Source of the DNA: Litsea cubeba
Lineage: Eukaryota > Streptophyta > Magnoliopsida > Laurales > Lauraceae
Assembly (NCBI GenBank): GCA_012931725.1
Contig: CM022951.1
Span: 73,078,832-73,142,831, forward strand
Direction of reading: 5' to 3'
DNA: 64,000 nucleotides
A program made the position numbers and the translations under genes. Under the pieces are notes generated by a model. The model was given only the letters and a program-made list of their open reading frames with translations, was not told where the DNA came from and made no database searches. Below, piece after piece: positions 25,373-35,439 of this stretch (its first letter is position 1; each line of letters starts with the position of its first letter).

Positions 25373-25896
25373 CCCACTAGAGTATTGTAGGTGATATATG
25401 TCTCTCAAAATTGTATCTCTCATTTGAGGAATTATGACCAAATGTCCATTCCTTATTAAGCTAATGCCCATGTGTATGTAACTGATAGTATCCCAAAACT
25501 ATTTTCAAAGCTTAACCATTTATATGTTAGTCAATGACCATTCCCATCCCCATATTCAACCATTTCTATGTAAACAAAAGCTGATGCCCAATTATATCAT
25601 CTTCTATTACGGCCAAAGCTAATGCTCCTTTGTATTACTCTTTTAATTAGGAAGGTTTGGCCGTAATAAAAGATGATAGAATTGGGTATCAGCTTTTGTT
25701 TACATAGAAATGGTTGGATATAGGGATGAGAATGGTCGTTGACTAACATAGAAATGGTTAAACTTTGAAAATAATTTTGGGATTCTATCAGTTACATACA
25801 CATGGGCATTAGATCAATAAGGAATGGACATTTGGTCATAATTCCTCAAATGAGATATACTATTATGAGAGAATACACCCACAGTTTTCGTGTGGG

Positions 25897-26030
25897 CGGG
25901 GATATCCCCGCTCACAGCACTAACATAAGCAAGGATATCCCCGTTCACAGCACTAATTTGGGCGGAGACATCCCCGTCTCAACTGATACCACTATAAGAG
26001 ACAATACTCAAGGAGGCGGGGATATCCCTG
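25897..26030. repeat. right array of CGGGGATATCCCCG palindromes
   Basis: Copies at 25897-25910 (perfect), 25930-25943 (one arm degraded), about 25963-25976 (CGGAGACATCCCCG) and 26017-26030 (one mismatch). Spacers mirror those of the left array. Confidence 0.9.
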
Positions 26031-26586
26031 CCCACACGAAGAATGGGGTTACAAAACCCTTTTTCTCATTTTCGTTCTTCTCCCATCTTCTTCTTCCTTC
26101 TACTACTTTAAAGTTGGGATCTTTCAAAGAAAAAAAACATCAAAAGACCAAATCAAAAGGAGAATGCGACCATCACAGTTACAACTTATCCCTTCTCCCT
26201 TCCATTATCCACTTCTTTCTCTCTCTCTAATATAATCACCATCTCTCTAATACAAGCGTCGGTGAAGCACTTTTCTTCTTAATCGTTTGTCCTTTTCAAT
26301 CAGGGGATCTACAAAGTCCTGCAGCTTTCTTTATTCTTCAATGAATCCCTGCTCAGAGAAGATGAGTCTCTCCTCAGATAAAATGGGCAAAAGAACAAAA
26401 ATGGAGAAAAGGGTTTTGGGTTTGAAACCTTTTTAAGGTAAAAGGAGCAGGGATATCCCTGCTCAGAGAAAAAAAAAAATTCAAACAGGGCCTTTGGGAC
26501 TACTATGGTCTATATAACACATTGATGGTGTTTTTGGCTTTTAACAAGTCTATGGGGATTTTTCCGGTAAAATCCTCTATAATCTT

Positions 26587-27627
26587 TGTATTTAATGTAT
26601 ACTTCTTTCTTCTCGAGAAAAAAAAAAAAACAAGATAATTAAGTATAATGTTGAGCCTCGTAACAATGATCAAAATTGAACTGTAATAAATACAAATATG
26701 AAATATGGTTACTGTCTGCAATTGATTTTTTTTTTTTTTTGCATTTTAGAAGGGAGGCCAATCACTTGAGGAGTTGAGGTTGATGAGCTTTTCATTCTGC
26801 ATTTCCATCTTATTCATGGCCCTTTGCCTGATTCTCTGTAGACACTGGACACCAAATACTGTAGTAGTACTGCATATCAAATTCAATTGTCACGTGCGAT
26901 TGGCAAGAGACTCCCGGCTACTGCTAGGCTTTCTAAGTATCTCCCACGTTCACACTCCAGATCTAGTGGACACTTCGACAGAAGAGAGAGCCAATAATTC
27001 ACCAAGTGCAAGTCATTTATCAAATGGACTAGAATGGTCCAAAATCAGCTGCCATCAATCTATCTGAATCAGTAGGACATCCTACAGTAGTGGGGGCCTC
27101 TCTATCTTTATGGAATAAGTCCATGGGGATTGGGGAGCACGCAACGTTTACAGTGCTTGTGTCTCAAGTACAGATAGAGTCTATAGACTATATTGTCATA
27201 TCCTGAGTCCTGACTTAACAATGGCTTCTACTCTTGTCTCTACTACCAGAGCTTCCTCGGCAGTGGGAAAGTGCATTGTAACTTTCTGCTGCAAGAAAAG
27301 CTCTTTCAAAGGCACAGTTCCTTGGAATGAAAGAACTTGTCAAATGACGTCGATCTACCACAGTGAAAGGAATTTTGCAGACCTATAAAACGGGCCATCT
27401 GTTCCTGTTAATTAATGTCAGTGTGCACGTAAGAAACCTGCACCACTCAACCTGGTACATCAGTCTGTGTAAACTATGGTCCATTCTTTCACTTTGACCG
27501 ACAGCTCGAATACATATATGACATTTGGCATTAAGGTATGACCCATTGGGTTCATCATAAACTTGTAGATCAGTAGATGATAAATGTTAAAACACTGACG
27601 AATGCAAAACCATTAAGCTTGATTGCA
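26587..27627. other. intergenic DNA, no gene seen
   Basis: Mixed AT-rich sequence. A 97-codon open frame at 26774-27067 has no recognisable motif and is probably chance. Nothing else could be supported. Confidence 0.4.
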
Positions 27628-27635
27628 CATATGAG

Positions 27636-27814
27636 CAGGGGCAACCATGATCTACGCTATGGGGGGGCCATTGTAAAAAAAGAAATTTTTAGGGGGGGTC
27701 ATGTGTAAAAACTATTTTAAAATTTTAAAAAAACTAAAGGACCTTATTGTAATTTAGGGGGGGGGGGGGGGGGGGGGGGCATAGCCCATGCCCCACCCCC
27801 TAGCTCTGTCCCTG
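27636..27814. mobile_element. 179-bp hAT MITE with a 23-bp G tract
   Basis: The ends are CAGGGGCAACC and, reverse-complemented from the right, CAGGGACAGAGC. A perfect 8-bp target duplication, CATATGAG, lies at 27628-27635 and 27815-27822. The interior has GGGGGG tracts, including an uninterrupted G run at 27757-27779. Confidence 0.92.
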
Positions 27815-27822
27815 CATATGAG

Positions 27823-29389
27823 AACATTGATTGCCCTTGATCTATAGTTTTAAGTCAATGGGCTACTATTTTGGACGAAAAGAATGTACAGTTCACAAGG
27901 GTGGAATCCATGGTCAATAAGAAAGGCTGTTTCGTGTTGAATTATGCTGCATATTCCCTTTTAACTGAGTAATCTTTTCTCTCAGTTCTCTTTTCTAGGG
28001 AGGATCAATGGACAAGAGAAGAATCTCCATTGATTTAACTATAGAAAGTAACGTGTGCGCTTGTTTGTTCAAAAATATAAATTCATACATTGAACACTAA
28101 TATATAGGTAGAAACCAGGAATATGATGCCACCATGATAAACGTGTGCGTTTTTAAGTTGTCAGTCATCAGGTAGACACCAGTAACCTCTATCTACATCT
28201 GTTTTCCAGACTCACCACCTGAAATTAACCCAAATTCAGTACATCTGTTTACAGGCAGATGAGTGGTATAAAAGGCCCGGGTCTGCTTTATGATAAAAGG
28301 CAAGACCCAGTTTGTGTTGTGTTGAAGTCATTAGGATAAATGCCAACAAGAATAAGAGAAGATAGGGGTGTGACTTGTACAGTTGTACTAATCATGCTTA
28401 AAACATAACATACTCAGATCATGCTAGTAGCCTCAAAGCATAATAGATTCATCATGATTTGCCAATTAGGACGCGGGAAAAGTAGTTTTTCTATTCATGT
28501 AGGGTTAGAGCAAGGTTGGAAACTCGATGAATTGACTCTTGACTTTACCGAGTAGCCTCATTTTGAAAGAAGACCTAGCCAAATATAGGACAAGCTCAGC
28601 TGAGTCAAATATATTAATTCTGGAGGTAACAATTTAAAAATTATTTACTAAAATATAATAAATTTACTAATTTAAAGCACATTATTATTATTATTATTAC
28701 ATGTAACTATATGTATATATAAATTTTATTAGTAGATCTATTTTTAAATATTTTTATAATTTTGAAAAAAAATGATACTCCCAAGTCGTCCAGTTGCAAT
28801 ATTTTAGAGCACGAGTTTTCCAACTTTGGGTTTGAAACAATCCTAATTGCACCTCTCATAAAAAAACAAAATGGAAATGTCTAGATTATCCTACAAACAA
28901 GCACATGCACTAGACTCACTAGATAAACCCAAAAATTAAGTGATATTTGACTTCAATCTTGAAGAATTAAAAATCTTCCTCGAATGAAAAGGGCCCCATT
29001 TAAGAACTCGAATCTAGTTCACATAGAGAATGGTGTAAGATGATTTAAATGCAATTTATCAGCACGGTATATGAAAAGACCAAAGTCACATCTTCAATAT
29101 ATTACCTTGATTCATCCAACATGAGTCCATAGTTTTCATACAATTAGAGAGCTACAACTACATACCCATATATCTATCTATCCATTAAAAAAAAACAAAG
29201 GAACAAAGAGTAACAGAAGCTGAGTTAGATACTAAGCAATGCAGCCAATGAGGGCCATGGGCACGACCCGATCACTCGATTCTCCTAAACCTGCATTCCC
29301 CACAATAATCATATTTTTACTATCACAATTCACAGCAACCAACAACAACAATTAAAACTAAATCAGGAATTCAAGGGTTTTTTTTTTTT
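27823..29389. other. WOX gene downstream intergenic DNA
   Basis: AT-rich, with an ATT microsatellite at about 28683-28700 and no gene. The last few hundred bases before 29390 are presumably the WOX 3' UTR. Confidence 0.4.
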
Positions 29390-31395
29390 TTATACATTTA
29401 AGTTTACCAGGTAATAGAAAGCGCCATGCTGAAGGGGATGCATGGTGATGCCCCACTCGTTGGTGAGGACGGGCTGGCCGGAGGAGTGGAGGAGGACAGC
29501 CTCTTCTCCAAACGCCTCGCGCACGCTGATGGGCCCCGCCGCCACCTCGAATGCCATATCATTGATGAAGACCGTTGATCGCGGTGGGCCAGTCGATCCA
29601 TCACCACATGTCTTGTCAGCCCCTGACACTAGGAAGAGAAGAAAATGGAAAAATGAAAAAAAAATCTACGTAAAGTGGAGTAGTAGTGACCACAAGCTTC
29701 AACAGCAAAGGAGCCATGCACACACGTCCCATCTCAATCAGAGAAGATGTAAATAAAAAGACCACACTCTCCTTGTCTTTCTTTCTCATTAACGAATTCG
29801 CCCAAGTTCATTTAATCCGGATCTTCATCTCACTTTCACAATTTTAAGTCGCAATGGGATAAAGTGGGGCGCCCCATTCCATTCTGATCAAACATCGGAC
29901 TGAGATCTACCTAGTTTCCTATCTTTTTTCTGTAATGATACCTTTTAGGGTTTTGTTGCATGGCACCACAACATTCCATGACCAAGTAGTCCATGTAATT
30001 AAAAACATTTTCATCTATCACATCGCTTCTTGTTTTCTCATGTTATAACTAGGTAGTCCTTGCAATTAAAAATATTTTGATCCATCACATCGCTTCATGT
30101 GTCCTCATATCGAATAGCTAAGAAAAGAATGAAGATTTAGTTGTGTTTCAGTCTATTTTGATTTTTGATTGATGAACGTTTACTTCACCATACCTTGCAT
30201 TTCACTGAGAGAAGAAGTCGTTGCAGCAGTTCGAGAAGTAGCACTAGAAGCAGAAGTGGCAGCAACATAGTGCAGCTCTTGCTCCTGCATCTTCATCTTC
30301 TCTCCAACTTCTTTCTTAGAAGCTTCTTGACTCACGACATCACCCAAGAAAAGTGGGCAAGGTCCAATACCTGGCTCAGGCAGTTGAACCATGTTGGAAA
30401 GCTCTGCGAAACAATACCCTTGGGATGAGAGGGTTCCACTTCCTCCTGCCTGCACCTCGAAGGAGAAGGGCTCTTGAGAGAAATCCCCGTTAGTCTGAAA
30501 ATACGTCTCAATCACTGATCCCGTTGGTGAATTGGATGCTACTTCGATCACATTCCTTCCACTTCCTAAAGCGAGCGCCTTCTCCGCGGCTGCAGGAGAT
30601 GATTTCTCAGAGGAGGAAGAAGATGAAGATACTGGATAGGGTTGGGATTTGGCAGTCTGAAGGTGTCTTTGCTTATGCTTGCTTCTGGACTTGCGGTTTT
30701 GGAACCAGTAGAAGACATTGGCATCACCCACCTGACCGTATTCCTGCAATTGGGCTCTGATCTTCCTTATCTCGTCTCGGGGAGGGTTCACCATACCAGA
30801 ATTGAAGATGGCCTCAAGGATCCGGATCTGCTCTGGCTTGGGGTTCCAACGCGGCTTCGGCTCGGGGCTGCGTTCTTCACAACCTTGCATTGCAAAGAGA
30901 TTGAATGGTAAAGGAAGCTCATTTTAAGCACATGAAATAACAGTTTTTTTTTTTAATTTTTTAATTTTCTAGTTTGATCAATTTATTCATTGAACTGAAA
31001 ATAAAGTTGAAAGATGGGGTTCTTCTCTTTTGTTTCTCTTCTCTTCTGGCCTGTGGAGAAATGAGAAGTGGTCAGGGAATTTTGGATTTACCTGATCACA
31101 AATGTAAGATAAATAAGATGGGGGTTAGGACATGGTAGATTTATAATCTTTACAAGGCAATAACTGAGTCGTCATCATCTGCCACTTGAATAAGCCACAT
31201 GGGGTCTTTTAAATACTAGCTCAAATTTCTGAAGAGTATGGTGTGATCATGAAGAAGATCATTACCTGACGTGTATGGAGTCCTGTGGTATGAATTTGAT
31301 GTGAGAGGTGAGTTGATGTCGTGCTGCCATTGGTGATGAGTGTTGCAAGGCTTGGACTTAAACATGCTGGGCCAGTGTCTGTTGGAAGAGGCCAT
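29390..31395 (-). CDS. WOX9: WUSCHEL-related homeobox protein, WOX8/WOX9 (STIMPY) type, three exons, complete
   Basis: Homeodomain transcription factor of the WOX8/9 clade. In Arabidopsis this clade acts in early embryo patterning and in keeping meristem cells dividing. Exons 31395-31266, 30883-30194 and 29622-29390; phases 1 and 1; 350 residues. The start MASSNRHWPSMFKSKP is the conserved WOX9 N-terminus. The homeodomain covers about residues 52-116 (RWNPKPEQIRILEAIFNSGM, then NPPRDEIRKIRAQLQEYGQV, then GDANVFYWFQNRKSRSKHK). The middle is Ser/Ala-rich and low-complexity. The third exon encodes the clade's C-terminal domain (VFINDMAFEVAAGPISVREA, then FGEEAVLLHSSGQPVLTNEW, then MHPLQHGAFYYLV). 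An in-frame upstream ATG at 31497 could add 34 residues, but family conservation favours 31395. WOX8 and WOX9 cannot be told apart from sequence alone. Confidence 0.96.
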
Positions 31396-31530
31396 GATAG
31401 TATTGGGTTCGATGAGGGAGAGATGATGATATGATGAGATGAAGGAACAGAACAGCTTTTGAAGAAGCTCAGAAAGATCTAGCTTTCTTTGCTGCAACTG
31501 AGGCCTCTAGTCAGACAAAAGGAGCTCTTC

Positions 31531-31537
31531 TTATAGC
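31531..31537 (-). promoter_or_regulatory. candidate TATA box of the WOX gene
   Basis: On the minus strand GGCTATAAGAAG lies about 136 bp upstream of the chosen WOX start codon. That would place transcription start near 31500, just upstream of an in-frame upstream ATG at 31497. Evidence is position and motif only. Confidence 0.35.
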
Positions 31538-33940
31538 CTTCACCTACCCCTGTTCAACGTCCCACACCATTAATAAAAACAGTCCTTCCCATCTCCCAAA
31601 ACAAAAAAAGAGGAGAGAGAGTGAAAACCCCATTAAACTACAACAAGAAACTCCTGTCGATTCACAGCCCATGACATAAAACAAGAAAGAAATAAAGATG
31701 GAGAAAAGAAAGGAAGGAGAGAGACAGAGTACTATCCCATCCTCTCTTACAATTGCATTAAAACCCAATTGCTGCTGCCCCACTACTCAAAGTACAAGTG
31801 AATTCCCCCGCATGCTAAGCAAGAAAGCCATAGAAAAGCCCATATGCCGGCGCTTAAATAGAATCCTCTTTAGAAAAAATGGAAAAAGTGCTTTCAATAG
31901 GGGAGAGATGGGAGAGAAAGGAAGGAAAAGGATAGCTAAAAAGGCTGATAACTTTGGTATCTTCTTTTTTTCTAAGGAAGGTGACTTTTCATCTTGTTTG
32001 CAGGCTTGCAGGGTATTAATGCAAGTGGGAGGGGAGAGCTATAAGTGTGGGATTATTCTAATGGATGAGGTTGTTGCAAGAATAAATAGGGGAGGGTTTC
32101 AAAGTCAAGAAAGCAGGGAAGGAGGTTTGATTGGAAAATGGTGGTGTGAAGTAATTGCGCGTTTGGGTTATTTTAGGCAGAGGAAAGGTGGGCTTGGATT
32201 GACTCGAGGGTCCCCTTCCAACCCAACTTTTCGAATTTGGAGAATGAAAACCCCATCCACATTGGATACATTAGAGGGTCATGCAGACTTGAAATTATTA
32301 CAAGTTTGATATGACTTATGAGGCAGTTGTTCTAAAACACAATACATAAAAAAATGAGTCCGGATCCCTTGTTGTAGCTATTATATGGGATTGAACACAT
32401 GATTGGAAGCATGACTGGGTGCTCATTTGGCGTTAACCATGTTTCCATCATGTGTAATTTGAGAATATATGCATAGAGGGAGTGAGATTCATCTTGAATG
32501 ATTCAAATTATATTTCTATTGGCCCCACGATGGACATCCCAACATGTGTTGCTTGGTTCTCATGTAATAGACGCAGCAGGGTACTCGGACTCATATAAAA
32601 CTATGTTCTAGAGCACAGTAAGTACCTACATTCTTACGTACCTAATTTTACTCCAAAATGAAATTGTCAATGTGAAATGGATTATATCATCATCAGTGGC
32701 AGAGCCTTATTTATTAGAATAATTAATGTAGTTCTAATATTGCAAAACTCCAGTAGAGCATAGATTGAGAAACCTTCTTATGTCCACCTAAATTCAATTG
32801 GCATATTGATACAAGAAAGTACGTAATTTGTATATAAAAAAAGTCTACTGAATGCTGGTGAAGTAAGGCCACGAATTATCTCGTAGGCAAAGTTTCTTTT
32901 TATTGTCATTGAAATATATATAGCTGATGACATCTGGTGAACTCGTAGGCTAGATTCCAACCCCTTTCTTGCCAACGCTAGCAAATTCAATTATTTTAGA
33001 AAAAAGAAAGTAGAGTACTTTCATTTGTGAAGGCTGCAGAGGATTCAGATCCAATTGTAGAGGAGCAAAGTCTCACTTCAGTACTCAAAGTAGCGGCCTA
33101 CATTTGTATAATTATTCATGAGTGAGACATGTGATTTATACCCACATTTTATAGTCTTATGAGAAACTTGACCAAGTGAGAATTTTGAGAAACTAAAGTA
33201 GACTAGATAAAAAAGTTCCCATTGCTCAAAAATGCTTTTAGGAGGCAGCATGAAGTAGAAATAGCATGGAAGGGACAACCTAAAAATCGTTTCTCATGCC
33301 AACTGTGTTGGGCTTTTATCCAACTATTGTCACCATCACTTTAAGTCCCCTTGATACGTAATCAATCTTAGAAAACAATGTATCACAAGTGAAGCAATAA
33401 CATTCATGTCTTCTTTCCTTATTAAAAATCATGGAGATAAGGAAGCATGCATCAGCTTGTTTGCAGAAGAAGAAACGGATGACATCTTGGGATGAACTTC
33501 AACAGATGAATAGAATACTTAATAAGCACACATATATCAAGGGTTCCCACTAGTCCCACCCCACCATTCATAAATAGAAGCAAACGAAAACCAAATGAAA
33601 GTTAAAAGCAATAAAGTCAGAAAAAGAAGGTGACGGGTGCATTTAGCTTGCAGACCAGTTTTTCTTACTTTGGAGAGAGAGATAGAGAGAGGGAGGGAGG
33701 GAGTTCTTCAACTTCCTATGCAAAGAGGCTTTAAAGAGGGGAGTAATGACAAGGGTAGTGGTGTCGATGCGATCCCGACATGCAATGCCTCAGCCTAATC
33801 TCATGCGTGCCATCTCATCAATGAATGGATTATTCAATCCACATTGTCCACCTCCCCTCATGCGACCTTTTATGACTCTACCTCCCTCCCCGGGCCCTAG
33901 ATTCCCTTCTTTACGACACCAGTTGTTGCTCCTCATACCG
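31538..33940. other. WOX upstream region, no gene seen
   Basis: Purine-rich GA tracts at about 31600-31730 and 33670-33705 and otherwise AT-rich DNA. Open frames at 31698-32309 and 33746-33988 show no conserved motif and are most likely chance. May hold WOX regulatory DNA; no element could be pinpointed. Confidence 0.4.
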
Positions 33941-33945
33941 GTACA

Positions 33946-34486
33946 GTTGCAAATCATACGAGTTCAAGGTCAGAATGATATGACCTGAATCCGGACCTAT
34001 TTTTAAATAATGGTTTGAATTTCGATTTCGATTCTAAACGTGAAACTTATTTTGTTGATTCCAGACTTGATTTCAATAGAAGGATCCGTATCCAACTAAA
34101 GGACCGGAATTTGGTTCTAAAACTGGTTCTAACTTCTTCTTCTTTTTTTAAAAAAAAATCTCTTAAAATAAGGATATCATTTAACTTATAATAATACATC
34201 AAGTCTACTATCACCGGAATTAAATATAAAAATAAACAAATAAAAGTTGATTTTGATGTACAGTTTGTAATATTAAAGATTCGTATTCCAGGTCATAGGT
34301 CCATATATGGGTCGTGACTTTTATGGACCTAAAATTAGACCCCGTTTATTAATCAGAACATAAATTGAATTCTAGACCCGGACCTACTTATGAATTAGAA
34401 CCCAATATAGGTTCTAAATCTGATTTTTTTTATGGATTGAACATCCGATTATTTAAAGAATCATCAGATATCCATTTGCATCCCTA
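33946..34486. mobile_element. probable degraded hAT-like MITE
   Basis: The right end, reverse-complemented, reads TAGGGATGCAAATGG, a common hAT MITE terminus; the left end TACAGTTGCAAATCATACGAG is a weak partner. The interior has repeated short GGACC/GGTTC blocks like those in the element at 45076-45523. No target duplication is visible. Confidence 0.4.
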
Positions 34487-34912
34487 CATATATGGTCAAA
34501 CTGCATGGGAGATGGTGGGCTGAAAAGTCCAAAGGTTAAGGCATCGAGCCCAAGTCCCTATCACTAGGCCCACGATAAAACCCACTTCTGCCTTAATATT
34601 ATAGGTCGTTGCCGGCTAGCTCGGGTTTCACGTACTAGAATTACACACATACACGGGTGAGATGGTGTCTGTGATTTTTTTTCCTGTACTTTGAAAGCTG
34701 AAAAATGGGTACTCCAGTGGGAGTAATTGCGAGTGCATAATAATCAAGGGACAAAGGGAAATGAATACATTTGAATTTGGGTTAGGAGTGGGTGTGATAT
34801 CAATAGACCTGACAGTAATTATGATCAATAAAGTTTCATGGTTGAATAGCAAGGATGTTGCTTTCTAAAATCTGCAAATGTATATAAATACATGGGGCAG
34901 ACTAACCTAATT

Positions 34913-35432
34913 AGGTTGTCTCTCGTGGGAGTTCAACCTAGAATTGTAAGTGTAGGATCTTACACCCCATTGAGCTACCACTTATTCCAAAACCAAATGG
35001 TGACAGGAAACGGCACAACAATAGTTTTATGGTGAGGGTGAGTGCTCGACCACAATTATGACTGCTTAGGAGTGAGGGTGGACGTTGACCTCAACAATCC
35101 CTTTCTCAACAGCGCACCCGCCGCGACTCCTGCTGCGAACTCACAAAATGCGTATCCCGTGACTCGAACACCCGACGTACCATGCTCTGATACCATTTGT
35201 AGGATCTTACACCCCATTAAACTACCACTTATCTCAAAACCAATTGGTCTCGAACACCCGACCTATCGAGCTCTGATATTATTTGAAGAATAATACACCC
35301 CATTGAGCAACCACTTATCCTAAAACCAATTGGTGATATGAAACGGCACAACAATAATTTTTATGGTGAGGGCGAGGGCTCAACCACAATTATGACCACT
35401 CAAGAGCGATGGTGGACGTTGACCTTAACAGT
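34913..35432. repeat. direct repeat with TGTAGGATCTTACACCCCAT units
   Basis: Three copies of a block reading GATCTTACACCCCATTGAGC then ACCACTTAT...CCAAAACCAA(T/A)TGGT start at about 34953, 35200 and 35290. The first and third continue with a related 130-bp block (GAAACGGCACAACAATA...GGTGAGGG, then a TGGACGTTGACC end). It looks like a partly deleted tandem duplication of a retrotransposon-like sequence, but no coding domain is present to confirm that. Confidence 0.75.
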
Positions 35433-35439
35433 AAGCTTC

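Larger units (their letters stand above)
24520..26577. mobile_element. 2.06-kb foldback MULE, almost entirely one inverted repeat
   Basis: The ends GAGGATTTAACCAGAAAAAT (left) and GAGGATTTTACCGGAAAAAT (right, reverse-complemented) are flanked by a perfect 9-bp duplication, TATAATCTT, at 24511-24519 and 26578-26586. The left arm (24520 to about 25625) and right arm (about 25655-26577) are inverted copies, so the whole element is a foldback with a loop near 25630. The arms contain about ten copies of a GGGATATCCC palindrome, plus poly-T, GA-rich and TTCTTC-rich blocks. Apparent reading frames simply run through the palindrome array (GGDIPV/GDIPAH repeats) and are not convincing genes. The element is non-autonomous. 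Confidence 0.92.

Noticed and set aside
25183..25380. Open frame with repeated GDIPAH/GDIPV peptides
   Set aside because: The repetition follows from the palindromic DNA array inside a foldback transposon; the mirrored arm gives similar peptides, and no conserved domain or splice structure is present.
26774..27067. 97-codon frame starting with a hydrophobic stretch
   Set aside because: Looks like a signal peptide at first glance, but the rest has no Cys pattern or domain and no promoter or splice support.
31698..32309. 203-codon open frame upstream of the WOX gene
   Set aside because: Low-complexity purine-rich DNA, no domain or homology that I recognise; likely chance in the WOX promoter region.
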